Source: Aphrocallistes beatrix (taxonomy: Eukaryota > Porifera > Hexactinellida > Sceptrulophora > Aphrocallistidae). From it: a stretch of DNA of 64,000 bases. A program made the translations under genes and the position numbers. Below the pieces are notes generated by a model. That model made no database searches, was not told the DNA's origin, and was given only the letters and a program-made list of their open reading frames with translations. The DNA is taken from NCBI GenBank assembly GCA_963281255.1, contig OY725501.1:3635674-3699673 (forward strand). The letters run 5' to 3'. Within the stretch, counting starts at the first letter, position 1, and the number at the start of each line of letters is the position of its first letter. Shown in pieces: positions 1 to 10,519 of this stretch.

Positions 1-1
1 A

Positions 2-676
2 CTCTGTGGATTGCTGACCAATCGCATTGTAATGCTAGTGCTGGTACTGAACTCTGTCTTTTCAGTGGTTGTCATGTCAGTGGATGAGGTAACGCCTTTA
101 TGGGCTGAACTACAACGGAATCTCGGAGGATTAGATATGTCTATGTGGAAGTACTCAATGATAATTTCGATTAGTACGCTTGCAGCTCTACCTTTTAATT
201 TATCCATTTTCCAAATGATGAATTGGCTTCTAGGAACCCTGAGATCCTATCATGTCATGCTGATACTCTTGATCCCACTACTCGTGCTGGTTCCGTCTGT
301 AACAGCTATAAATAGTGACATTGCTGTCTGGATATTGTTCGGTGTCTTCATGTTTCTAACACGGATTTTAATTTCAGGAGTCACGACTGCTTTGTTGATG
401 TTTACCAGTAACTCCGTGACAGCTGATAGGCTAGGAGCTGTTAACGGATTGTCTACTTCCCTCAGTAGTCTCTTCAGAACGATTGGTCCAATATACAGCT
501 GTTCTGTATTCTCAGCTTCACTGAGAACACACCTCTTCCCGTTTGACTATCATTTCATTTTCATTTTGAATAGTTTTATTCTAGTTTGCTGTGTCTTAAT
601 CGGTTCAGCACTTCCAAAGAGTTTAAACCATAAAATGAAAATTGTTGTTGAAATTGACGGAGATATTGAAGAATGA
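2..676 (+). CDS. Major facilitator superfamily transporter, C-terminal half (5' end outside the window)
   Basis: The reading frame is open from the left edge, so the protein starts upstream and no start codon is present here. About 224 residues are visible, with roughly five or six hydrophobic membrane segments. A stretch near the middle (TADRLGAVNGL, followed by a Ser-rich helix and RTIGP) matches the loop and helix of the drug:H+ antiporter-1 / ZIF-like (zinc-induced facilitator, Tet-like) branch of the MFS, where a GxVNG motif precedes the eleventh helix. The tail is short and acidic (ends IDGDIEE). Role by family: proton-coupled export of small molecules across the plasma or an internal membrane; the substrate cannot be told. 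It lies 383 bp from, and points towards, the G6PD exon on the other strand. The MFS call is firm; the subfamily is an inference. Confidence 0.75.
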   Translation, partial: LCGLLTNRIVMLVLVLNSVFSVVVMSVDEVTPLWAELQRNLGGLDMSMWKYSMIISISTLAALPFNLSIFQMMNWLLGTLRSYHVMLILLIPLLVLVPSVTAINSDIAVWILFGVFMFLTRILISGVTTALLMFTSNSVTADRLGAVNGLSTSLSSLFRTIGPIYSCSVFSASLRTHLFPFDYHFIFILNSFILVCCVLIGSALPKSLNHKMKIVVEIDGDIEE

Positions 677-1059
677 TTTTAACTTAAAGTGTTTTATAAT
701 TTCCACTTATTTATAATTTCCACTTAAATTATTGTATTTTTGAGATAATTTTAATTAAAATTGAATTTGCAATTGATTCTAACAAGGGTATGGGACCATT
801 CCTCCACATAGGTACAGTAGAATTTGGATAAGGGAAGGCATTATTATGACGTACTATCCGTTAGTACATACAACCGAGTTTGTACTACATAGAAATCTAT
901 ATTATAGATGGATTTTGGCTCAGAGAAATGAGTACGTACTAACCGAGTTCTATTGTATGTTAAATCAGAATAAATGAAAAACGTTTTTTGTTTACAATAG
1001 TTACATACTGAAGTAAACGAATTTAAAAACTAGAATGTAGAATTAGAGACAGAACATAC
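677..1059. other. AT-rich non-coding stretch
   Basis: No exon, RNA gene or repeat with clear ends is seen. If the G6PD exon to the right is part of a complete gene, this sequence belongs to its first intron. Confidence 0.5.
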
Positions 1060-1431
1060 CTTGAAGATGGAAGGAGGAAGAGCTAGGTAGTAGACTCTGT
1101 TTCCGTTGGAAGTCTTCTCATACTTGAGTATCTCATCATCTAGCTTCTTATAGGAAGCCAGGTCGCTATAACTGTCTCCTGCAACGTAGGAATTAATGGC
1201 ATAGAACTTCTGAGCTTTAGCCTTCTGCTCTTCAGTGATTTTCAGGAACGGTTCGAGCTTCTCAACCAATTGCCCTTGAGACATCTTCGACCGAGCAAAC
1301 CCGACTATCCGCGTGTTAGGAGCGAACTTGTCCTGTTGGAATATGGACCAGAGGGTGGGGTAGATTTTCTTCTTCGCCAAGTCGCCGCTCGCGCCGAGTA
1401 CGACAAATGTGTAGTGGTCATTCCCCGCCAT
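1060..1431 (-). CDS. G6PD: Glucose-6-phosphate 1-dehydrogenase, first coding exon only
   Basis: The encoded stretch contains the diagnostic N-terminal dinucleotide-binding segment VVLGASGDLAKKKIYPTLW, followed by RIVGFARS, NSYVAG and YYLALPPSIF, all in the order of animal G6PD, which oxidises glucose-6-phosphate with NADP+ in the cytosol to start the pentose phosphate pathway. An open frame exists a few codons further upstream, but the first ATG in frame is at 1431, giving a short N-terminus typical of the family. The exon ends after ...SIFK at a good donor (CAAG|GTATGT). About 124 of the roughly 500 expected residues are here. The rest would lie at lower coordinates, beyond the window edge, yet the MFS gene on the opposite strand occupies most of the remaining space. 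Either intron 1 contains the MFS gene, or this is a detached exon copy. Confidence 0.85.
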
Positions 1432-2530
1432 TTCGTCAGCCAATAAGAGTTAGTTCTAATAATAGATTATCTCGAATTGATTGCAATCTCACACTTAAAA
1501 TGAAACTCTTAGTGTTCTAGGTCAACGGTGTTTTATGTTCAGGTGAAAAGCTATAAAATAATAACGAACACTCTGATATACCCGCTTAAATAGATCAAAT
1601 ATCTTAGAGGAAGAACTGCCTATCCAGTGTAATGAACCTATTAGTATCTGATTTCACTGAGTTGGATGATATACCAGGACTCTTACGTTCAACTTCTAGC
1701 TTATGTGCCAAGTTATTTAGTCATAAAGTTAAGATATATATAGTACAAGTTGTTTAATACGTATGGATACGAGTATTTAAATTATAATGAACTAAACGTG
1801 TTGTATTACTAATGTGCTCTTTGAGATAACTTGGATATGAGAATACTCAAGTTATGCACCTCTCAGGAATAATGAAAGCTGTTAAAACGTTGTACTTATC
1901 TGGATGCAAATATTAGTATTAAACAACTTGAGAGAAAACAGACTCGATATATTTATTTATTTGTTTGTTTATATAACAGAGCTCATTCCTACTGGAGGGT
2001 TAACGAAGCATTGCAACGAGCTACTCAACCAGATTCTGTATTTTCACAGAGTAGCACCTTTAGGATATTGAGCACCAAAGTAAGCAATACAGACAAACAA
2101 TATATGGAATTTATAACACATAAAGGAGGTAAACAAAAATAGAAAACATCCAATTCACTGTCAGCTGGGAATATAAATAAAGACGTTACAGTTACTGAGT
2201 TTCATTTCTGCTCAGAGAGAAGTGAATTTAGGAGCATTTCTTGCATTCTAAACGTGCGGAATAACTATAATAAATTTAGAATGCCATTGTTTGTCATGTC
2301 AACATATTCAATGATACATAAAATATCCCCGACAATAGCAATTTTGCTCATTGGATGGCAAGATAAATATTGTAAGAAGATTCAATGTTAATCCTGTCTA
2401 TTATTTATCTGCTACAAAACTACAAAATGTTCATTAACTAAAATATAAATAAATGATTACAAACCAATGGAAAGTGGGAATTTCCGACCAGAAATGGGAA
2501 AATCATCCCCTAAAGGAAAGCAGTATAAAT
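1432..2530. other. Intergenic, no gene seen
   Basis: AT-rich with stop codons in all frames. Only low-complexity tracts (for example ATTTATTTATTTGTTTGTTT near 1950) are visible. It includes the 5' flank of the G6PD exon. Confidence 0.5.
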
Positions 2531-2539
2531 CTGCAACTT

Positions 2540-2830
2540 ACAACAGTCGTAGTGGGTTGTGTGGCTAAGGCCCCCAATCACGCCCCTATACCGCGTGACC
2601 CAAGTTCATACCGACACAAGGCCAACATGACAAGGTGGAGCTGACCCTAGTCGCCACGAGCTAGGGCAGAGAGAGGAGAAGGACACAAAGGGGTCTGACC
2701 AATGGAAAGCCAGCTGGGCCAATTGTGACCTTAGGTTGTTCTGATTTGGTTTGATTTGGTTTATAGCAAGACACAAAGAACAGCGTAGAATGTACAAGTT
2801 TGTTTATGATAAGTCTGACCTGACTATTGT
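2540..2830. repeat. GC-richer repeat-like segment, possible degenerate SINE
   Basis: This stretch is clearly richer in G+C than its surroundings. It has weak resemblances to a pol III A box (TGGCTAAGGC near 2562) and B box (GTTCATACC near 2605) at a tRNA-like distance. No second copy was recognised in the window and no poly-A tail is clear, so the SINE label is tentative. Confidence 0.25.
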
Positions 2831-2858
2831 TGTATTGTCTATATGTTTTCTTACGCTG

Positions 2859-3780
2859 TTAGAAGATCTTGCCAGAATTCTGAAAGGGAAAGTCTAAAAA
2901 AAAACAAAATTAATAGACAAAAATCCAAAATCAGAAACCACAAACCTATCAATGGAGTGAGCATTGAGAGGAGAGGGAACTCTACGGGATAGATAGAAAT
3001 GTAAGGACAGCTGTTAGGAGATATCTCATCTAAGATATTCTCGTCAACAGGAATGTTTGAAAACACATCACCACCATAGTCACAAGTGAATTTTATCTCT
3101 GATAAGCGAGGCTTGATTTTACGAAGCATTTTTCTGAAATAAACCAATGAATGCAAGTCTCGTTTCTTACGCTTGGTTAAAAGTGGGATTTTGTGTGTTT
3201 CAGGTTTTGGCACAACTCTGGAGACGACGAGAGAACCAACCAGAATCGAAATGTTCTCTTTAGCTAAATTTAGAAACCAATCTTTTAAACGTTCTAAAGC
3301 TTCATCAGTTTTTTGTTCGTTGCTATTTTTAGAACATCCATCCGGATTTTTTCGATACAAGTTAGAGAAAAATAGGATCAGACGGAGGAATGATTTCGGG
3401 GATTGTGATTGGATCATTTTCATTTTTTCTAGGATCATCGCCTGACATTCGTGACAAGGACTATTCGTGATCCAAAAACAAACATCTAACACGGAATTAT
3501 TCTGAGAATAGAATGCAAGCTTTTGTGCAGTATCCTCCTCAACATTCCTCAATGCTAACACTTCACTATGTACGATCTCCTTGTTTGTATATTTCTTAGG
3601 TGTGATACTAGTATTACAGTCTGTGAGGATGACTTCTGTGTTCTGTGTGCGTAGGACCATGGATAGCCAGCAGAGAGTGGTTATCTTACAACTGCAGGTC
3701 CCCCACATCTGATGCAGTTCTGACTCATGGTACTTCTTCTCTGAGATATTCCAGGCTTGAGTAGAGTCTGTTTTCTCCAT
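2859..3780 (-). CDS. AID/APOBEC-like cytosine deaminase, cluster copy A
   Basis: ATG at 3780. Exon 1 (2946-3780) holds the full catalytic fold: a conserved Q-M-W segment (residues 24-26), an ITTLCW strand (33-38), the zinc/catalytic motif H71-S-E73, and S-P-C109-x-x-C112. These are followed by an LILFFSNLY strand and a long C-terminal half with GSLVVSRVVP and ISIYPVEFP. In zinc deaminases His and the two Cys bind Zn2+ and Glu shuttles the proton; SPCxxC after a W-containing strand is the AID/APOBEC style. Expected activity: deamination of cytosine in nucleic acid (inferred). Donor after ...TPLI at 2945 (G|GTTTGT). A T-run acceptor near 2894 would give a 52-nt intron and a short exon 2 ending at 2859, about 289 aa. 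The unspliced frame also stays open to 2851. Exon 2 is uncertain; exon 1 is firm. Confidence 0.8.
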
Positions 3781-3956
3781 TTGCGTAACTAAGAGTTGCT
3801 AGGTAGTGAAATAAGGAAGAGGAGGTAAATCAGCAGAATCAAGACCCGAGAATCAAATAAAACCTGTTTACAAAACACCTAGATGTTGAATGCACTATAG
3901 CGTAGGAACTGAAGAGTAATGAGAAATATAAATAATTTGTGAGTTAGGATATCTAT

Positions 3957-3993
3957 GCAGTGATTATATACTGTTTGCATACGCATATATAAA
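3957..3993 (-). promoter_or_regulatory. Conserved upstream block of deaminase copies A and D
   Basis: A block of about 35 nt lying about 180 bp upstream of the copy A start. It is nearly identical at 13761-13796 (copy D) and 16897-16930 (the truncated relic). Read on the gene strand it contains an octamer-like TATGCAAAC followed by a TATATAA box. Conservation plus these motifs suggest the core promoter; no experimental support is visible in the sequence. Confidence 0.45.
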
Positions 3994-4289
3994 GCTTGTA
4001 CTTGTACGCATTCTGTAGTTAAGAATACGCTATATAATACAAAAAAGAACGTTCTAGAACTATCAGACAGATTCTTTTAGCAATACAGGTCGTTAGAAAT
4101 TAATGGTTGTATAGAATACAGTGGTTTTAAACTTCATGGTAGAAGTTCTAGAATAATCTCAAATGTTGGAAGCCTTTACATAAGATTCAATTTAAACAAT
4201 TCTGTAGTTAAGAATACGCTATAGGAAAGATGCATGCAAAAAAGAACTTTCTAGAACCATCAGACATATTATTTTAACAATACAGATGC
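3994..4289. repeat. Two copies of an interspersed repeat
   Basis: The segment beginning ATTCTGTAGTTAAGAATACG occurs at about 4010 and again at about 4198. Each is followed by a stretch with AGAAC(G/T)TTCTAGAAC and a run into AATACAG. A third related copy is at about 20466-20620 downstream of deaminase G. Its class is unknown. Confidence 0.5.
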
Positions 4290-4583
4290 CCTATAGGCAC
4301 CTACCATCTGATTTGGTCATGAAATGTTCCTTAGGCCAGCACTTAAGCGAGCGAAGTGTGCTTCTTATAAATTCGTCGATCATTTAAAAGGTATAAAAAT
4401 TATCTAAGGTAGTCTATTTTAGTATAAATATTATACGATAGTATAATTTTAACCAAACACGTTTGCACAAGTGGATTAAATTAGTTCTGATTTGAAGATC
4501 GGTCGAAGTGCGTTTCCGATCGAAACGGATTCGGTACATCTCGCTAGATGCTACCACAATCGAAGTCCCCAAAAAGTAGAAAT
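4290..4583 (-). pseudogene. Relic of a deaminase 3' end plus one arm of the large inverted repeat
   Basis: 4290-4533 is a diverged copy of the right arm of the inverted repeat found at 10085-10519. 4534-4583 matches the second exon of deaminase copy C (10570-10619), including its splice-proximal bases. No exon 1 is present next to it. This shows that the association of deaminase exon 2 with this repeat predates duplication of the cluster units. Confidence 0.55.
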
Positions 4584-7130
4584 TCATTATACTTACATCA
4601 GCAGCTCAAGGGATTACCTATACAATTTGAGAAGCGATTTATAATTATTTTGATATATGCAAAACTATTCTCGTCTATGCTGTAAGACTAGTCTCAACAA
4701 ATGCAAAATAAAGTTGAACTTTACCAATAGTTATTCAGTATTTCATTTAAACTTCAAGAATATAACAACAAAACAACAAATAAGACTCTACAAAATATAA
4801 AAAAGGGAATTAAAGAATCGTTACACAGATAGAGTCATTGCTTGTGTTGAATATAGTCCACTATCTCATCTATGATCTAGAAGAAGTGGTGTGGATAAGG
4901 TGCAACGTTACAATAAAACTAGCAAAGTTTTAATGCAGCGCGCAGAAATTATGAATCAATACTTTTTTGAAGAAATAGACAATCCATTTTCAATAAGAGG
5001 AATTTAATTGAGATTAAATATGTTCTTCTACACTCAATAAAGTAAAATGTTTCAAATTTTTTTTCAACACTTTACCGACTATATACTGTCAACTTTTAAA
5101 ATACAAGTTTGTTAGTTTTGTCCACTGATAATTTGATAATCACGGAAAATAACAAAGGTATTCTAACCTAACTTTCCATTTGTCACATCAAGAATAATAC
5201 ATATCATGGAAGTAGATCTTTAACCACATATACTTGTATATATAAAAGGTGTGAAAATTTGTTTGCCATTCTTTTGCAGGTGTGAAAATTTCGCCTAATT
5301 AGATCTTCGAACTTAATCGCAAACCCATCATTTAAAACCTACATGTAAATTTTCATATCTCTACGACTTACCAGTTCTTCAATCAATTCGAACAAACAAA
5401 CAAACAAACAAACAAAAATAAAAAATAAAATATACTACTTACCAAGAGGTAGTGGCTTTCCTCAAAAATAGGACTACGATCTCCTAAATAACATCAAAAC
5501 TCTAATAATTAATTTGAATTTCAGGTTGCGAATGTTTAACCGGTAGAGATACGACGTTACACATCAAATATTTGTTTCGTAAAAGTGTGACATTAAGAAA
5601 TGTCTGTTTTTTACAGGAAACTATAAAGTTTCCCTGAGAAAAAGGAAAATATAAACCGGTTTTAGCCTTCGCAACCTGATTTCAAGATTATGCACCTTCA
5701 ATGGTAGTCCACTGAACCTAACAGGAGAGAATTCAAATTAAAGGTCTGTTGTTTGGCCATTTTTAAATAAAATACACTGGAAATGGGTTTCTATTTATTG
5801 GCCTAAACAGAATGTTTTGAAAAAAGGAAAATTGCTCAGTAAACAACGTTCTACGTTACTATGAAAATTTTGTATTTAAACTTGAGCTAATTGACACATA
5901 TTATCAAGTCTCTAATCTCCGAGAATAGTTTCCATTGATGCATTACCTCCTAAATTTAACTACTACCTTATACCAAAATATTTGAAGAGGGGTGCAGCAA
6001 TTGTAGGAGTTTACATGCGCAAAAAGCTGAAGAAGCTCGAACTCGGATGAGTGAGTAACTGAATGCTTAATTCAGGAGATAAGCGATCTCTGATTTGAAA
6101 GTCTGATATAACTTCCAACAAGTAAGCAAATAAGGTTTGCTTTACAGTCAGAACCCGGACCTATCCGGTGTCCCTGTTTCGTAGGTTCCATTGTCCCTGG
6201 ATTAACAGGAGTCAGGAAGCGTAAAGGTCCCGTACTTTCCTCAGGACTCACCACCATGCAGAAGCCTCGCATTTCTGCAAAAGCATGGTCACTGCGTCCA
6301 GAGCTAAAAGCTTGGAGGCGGCCATTGGGGGAATAGGTCACATTCCGCCCTGGTACCTAGTACCAACTGGTCGTTGGCATGGATGGGTCAGAAAGATGAC
6401 AGCCAAATGGGGTTGGTTCTAACCCAACAACCCTCTAGGTTGGAGGCTATTGTTCATCCTTATGTCTGCCTGCGGCGGATTTAAACAGGAGCCACCCGAA
6501 CATTTTTAAAAAAAATGTCAAACTCCTCAAGCTTCACGCAGCAATCAGGAGAATAAGGGCTTGGGTGGCAAGGTATCCGCCAATGGACAGGCCCGCATGC
6601 GGGTGAGACCCAAGTAGGTGCCCAGTCCTCCACTGGAACTCCATCGTGGGAGGCATCAGGGAGAGGATGGCGGGAAAGGCTCGCGTTACGGTCAGAACCG
6701 AACCTCCTTCCGTTGTTCCTGTTCCCTGGGTTTCATGACCCCTAACTGGCAAAGGAAGGCATGAAGCGACCGCACTTTCTGCAATTTTTTGACTGAGCTT
6801 TGCATTATGCAAAAAGCATGGCGGTCACGTCCTGAGGAGCAAGCAGGTCGAGTGCTCGAGGGACCACAAGCCAGGTTCTGCACTGGCTTCCATAGAGCAG
6901 ACGGGATATAAGGGTGTCGCCCGGACATGTATCTAGACAAATGTCTACAACGACGAGCTCCTCCCGCTTCTTGCTCAGGGTCGACCTCTACACTCCACGA
7001 AGAGTGGAATAGTCGAAAGAAACAGAGAATAAACAGGTAGAACAAAAATAAGATTGTTATTTCTGACCTGAGTCCATTCATCAGAATACTTTCCTTATCA
7101 TCTCTGCACAGCTTGTTGCTAGGTGATACC
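4584..7130. other. Intergenic, repeats only
   Basis: No exon is recognised. Visible items: a short unit at 4820-4840 (TTACACAGATAGAGTCATTG) that recurs at 8586 and 12030 in the same place relative to the neighbouring deaminase genes; an AAAC tract at about 5395-5416; and two related GC-rich copies at about 6140-6345 and 6680-6905, sharing an AAAAGCATGG...GTCACTGCGTCC-like stretch, probably an old interspersed element. Open frames inside these copies look like chance. Confidence 0.45.
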
Positions 7131-8062
7131 TCAATTGCACGCCCCAAAATAGAAGCCTAAAGGAAAGAAAATTAGTAAACAACAATAAAAATTAGCAACA
7201 AACCTATCAATGGAGTGAGCATTGAGAGGAGAGGGAACTCTACGGGATAGATAGAAATGTACGGACAATTGTTAGGAGATATCTCATCTAGGATATTCTC
7301 GTCAACAGGAATGTTTGAAAACACATCACCATTATAGTCACAAGTGAAGTTTATCTCTGATAAGTGAGGCCTCAATTTACGAAGCATTTTTCTGAAATAA
7401 ACCAATGAATGCAAGTCTTTTTTCTTACGAACAGTTAAACGCGAGACTTTGCTAACTTTGACCGTTTCAGGTTCCGGTACAACTCTGGAGACGACGAGAG
7501 AACCAACCAGAATCGAAATGTTCTCTTTAGCTAAATTTAGAAACCAATCTTTTAAACTTTCTAAAGCTTCATCAGTTTTTTCTTGCTCACTGCTATTTTT
7601 AGAACATCCATCCTTACTACCTCGGTACAAGTTAGAGAAAAATAGGATCAGACGGAGGAATGATTTCGGGGACTGTGATTGGGCCAATTTCATTTTTTCT
7701 AGGATCATCGCCTGACATTCGTGACAAGGACTATTCGTGATCCAGCAGCAAAAATCTAACACGGAATTATTCTGAGAATAAAATGCAAGCTTTTGTGCAA
7801 CCTCCTCCTCAACATTCCTCAATGCCTGCACTTCACTATGTACGATCTCCTTGTTGGGAGATTTCTTAGGTGTGATACTAGTATTACAGTCTGTGAGGAT
7901 GAGTTCTGTGTTCTGTGTGCGTAGGACCATGGATAGCCAGCAGAGAGTGGTTATCCTACAACTGCAGGTCCCCCACATCTGATGCAGTTCTGACTCATCG
8001 TACTTCTTCTCTGAGATATTCCAAGTTCGGACAGAATCAGTCATATGCATTTTACTCAACAT
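7131..8062 (-). CDS. AID/APOBEC-like cytosine deaminase, cluster copy B
   Basis: ATG at 8062, with further in-frame Met codons at residues 5 and 7. Exon 1 (7204-8062) encodes 286 residues with QMW (28-30), ITTLCW (37-42), H75-S-E77 and S-P-C113-x-x-C116, all catalytic residues intact. It is very close to copies A and C. The donor is at 7203 (G|GTTTGT); the acceptor CTTTAG|GC at 7157 would give a 47-nt intron. Exon 2 then reads only nine codons to a stop at 7131. Aligned with copy C exon 2, this looks like a one-base deletion in a T run that shifts the frame, so the tail is truncated compared with C. The catalytic part should be unaffected. Nuclear or cytosolic location cannot be read; no signal peptide is evident. 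Confidence 0.8.
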
Positions 8063-8147
8063 TACTATTGGCTAGTGAATCGAGATAATCTAAATAGTAA
8101 ATAAGTTTTATACTGTGGCTCGATAAACTGGGGATGCTGCATTAGTT

Positions 8148-8495
8148 CGAATTTTGATGTTGTGTCGTTAGTTCGAATTTTATGAACTGTCATTAGTTCG
8201 AATGGATTTTCAATGTACTGTCATTGAGTGCCATTTTGGGAGATATTTATAAGAATTGAGGGAAAAGCAGCATTTCTGCTGAGAATATGAGAAAATGTAG
8301 AATGAAAACTTTTAATAATTGCATTGGATGAATTTCGTACCTCAAAAGTACGTTGTTAACTTCGATGTTAACAACAAATAATAAGTATCATATATTCGTA
8401 GTAATGACAGAACCATTTAAAATCCATTCGAACTAATGACAGTATATGGAAAATCCATTCGAACTAATAACAACATCAAAATTCTAAATAATGCA
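8148..8495. repeat. Foldback (inverted-repeat) element
   Basis: The left part contains repeated ATTAGTTCGAATTTTGATG-type words and the right part their reverse complements (CATCAAAATTC, CCATTCGAACTAATGACAG), giving long imperfect arms around an AT-rich centre. It is non-coding, probably a MITE. Target duplications were not resolved. Confidence 0.5.
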
Positions 8496-9432
8496 TGCGC
8501 CTCAATAAACTAAACATTTCGCCAAAGAGTATTACATAACATCAAAATATCAATACAAATATCAAAAATGTGAATACAAGGAATTGTTACACAGTTAGAG
8601 TCATTGCTTTAAGGGAAGAGGTTGCATCGAAATCAGTTACTCGTTCATAATCTAGAAGACAGGATTTTAACGTTAAAACATAACAAGCTATATAAGATGC
8701 ACTCAGTTAGATTAGCATGAATTTTATGAAAATGAATATCTGCCATTTGCTTAAAATTGTTTGTAGGAAGAAAATATGGATATAAAAGTGTGAAAATGTT
8801 CTTGCCAACTTCTTTGTATATGTTAATGATTACTCTCCTATTCAAAAGCTGTTTTAGGAGGACAAACCCAACACTGACTAATTTATCTCTGAAATACTTT
8901 ATAAAACTATTATGATTCCTAAATATGGCGCTAATTCGAAAGTTCTTTACAATTACAGATCCTTCATGCTTACCAAGAGGTAATGGGCATTTGTGCTTAA
9001 AGATGGCACAGTCATCTCCTATAGAAAACTCGTGATCAATCTAATTATTCCATAATTAGATTATTGCATTGAAAAAAACTCGAAATTAGTCTTAACTATT
9101 CGTAACCTGGATTTAGAATCAAACACTTATCAATGGACGTCCCTCTTAACTCTTTGCAATTTTTATATAAATATTTCCCAATACAAGGCTATATAAACTC
9201 TACAATCTTCTAATATAACCCCTGACTTTTTGTTTAAATGGGGGAACCAGGGACATCCATTGATATGTGTATTATGTATTCCTAAATAAAATATTTGAAG
9301 AGGGCTGGAATCGTAGAGGTAATTGCAACTGCTGTATAGTATTAGGTCCATGGTTAAAGAAATAACCAACAAAAGATCCTGATTAAGAAGCATCGACAGA
9401 GAGTGCTGATCTGAAGGTCATTCCAATTTGAA
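8496..9432. other. Intergenic, no gene seen
   Basis: AT-rich sequence between the foldback element and the large palindromes. It holds the shared 20-nt unit at 8586 but no recognisable exon. Confidence 0.4.
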
Positions 9433-9636
9433 GATTAGTTTCAGATGAATGAGGAGTCATCCTGCATCTCCTTTGGGATCTGTCGGGGCCTAGTTTTCAA
9501 CCTGCAAAGAAGGTATATTGACAGGGTTAATGAACCCATTAACCCTGTCAATATACCTTCTTTGCAGGTTGAAAACTAGGCCCCGACAGATCCCGAAGGA
9601 GATGCAGGATGACTCCTCATTCATCTGAAACTAATC
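9433..9636. repeat. Near-perfect palindrome with 100-bp arms
   Basis: The sequence from 9433 to about 9532 is repeated in reverse complement from about 9537 to 9636, with a centre of a few bases and only a rare mismatch (for example CTTTGGG against CCCGAAG). Such a fresh palindrome is expected from a foldback transposon or a replication-fork inversion. Confidence 0.75.
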
Positions 9637-9642
9637 TAGCTG

Positions 9643-10519
9643 CACTTATAATCCGCTTCAAACCGAAACGCATTTCGACCGATTTTCGAATCAGAACTAG
9701 TAATTTAGTCGATTTGTCCAAACGTATTTGGTTAAAATTACACTGTCATAGAATTTTTATACTTGAAATACTACCACTAATCATCGCACATTTTGTTCGT
9801 TTTCTTGCATGAATAGACATATCAGGTTAAACTCGATGATGATTCCTTTTATTTAATAACAGCCATTTAATTTGTTTAGTAGCATTGTACTTTGTTTATT
9901 TAATCCTATTCACTCAACAATGACGTCAACAATCTGAGCTACAACCACTGTCTTACCGTGACTAGATAAGTTTTAAATTGTTCGACGAGTTTATAAGAAG
10001 CACACTTCGCTCGCTTAAGTTGGACTGATGAACATTTCATGCCCAAATCAGATGCCTCATAGGAGCCTAGTGAAACCAAATAATGCTTGGTTTCACTAGG
10101 CTCCTATGGGGCATCTGATTTGGGCATGAAATGTTCATCAGCCCAACTTAAGCGAGCGAAGTGTGCTTCTTATAAACTCGTCGATCAATTTAAAAGCTAT
10201 CTAATCACGGTAAGACAGTGGTTGTAGCTCAGATTGTTGACATCATTGTTGAGTGAATAGGATTAAATAAACAAAGTACAATGCTACTAAACAAATTAAA
10301 TTCCTGTTTTTTAATAAAAGAAGTCATCATCAAGTTTAACCTGATATGTCTATTCATGCAAGAAAACGAACAAAATGTGCGATGATTAGTGGTAGTATTT
10401 CAAGTATAAAAATTCTATGACGTGTAATTTTAACCAAATACGTTTGGACAAATCGACTAAATTAGTTCTGATTCGAAAATTGGTCGAAGTGCGTTTCGGT
10501 TTGAAGCGGATTATAAGTG
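9643..10519. mobile_element. Large inverted repeat, arms about 435 bp
   Basis: The left arm (9643 to about 10079) and right arm (about 10087 to 10519) are reverse complements with scattered mismatches and small indels, around a 7-nt centre near 10083. Both outer ends carry CACTTATAATCCGC. One diverged arm also occurs at 4290-4533. The right end overlaps the last exon of deaminase copy C. It is a non-autonomous foldback element or an inverted duplication; no transposase frame is inside. Confidence 0.7.

Noticed and set aside
3173..3445. Plus-strand frames of about 88 codons opposite each minus-strand deaminase (also 7449, 10910, 13001)
   Set aside because: They recur only because the deaminase copies are alike; they lie antisense inside the coding exon and show no independent features.
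6072..7147. Minus-strand frames of 89-151 codons
   Set aside because: They fall in GC-rich repeat copies; one merely runs on from the copy B exon 2 region in another frame.
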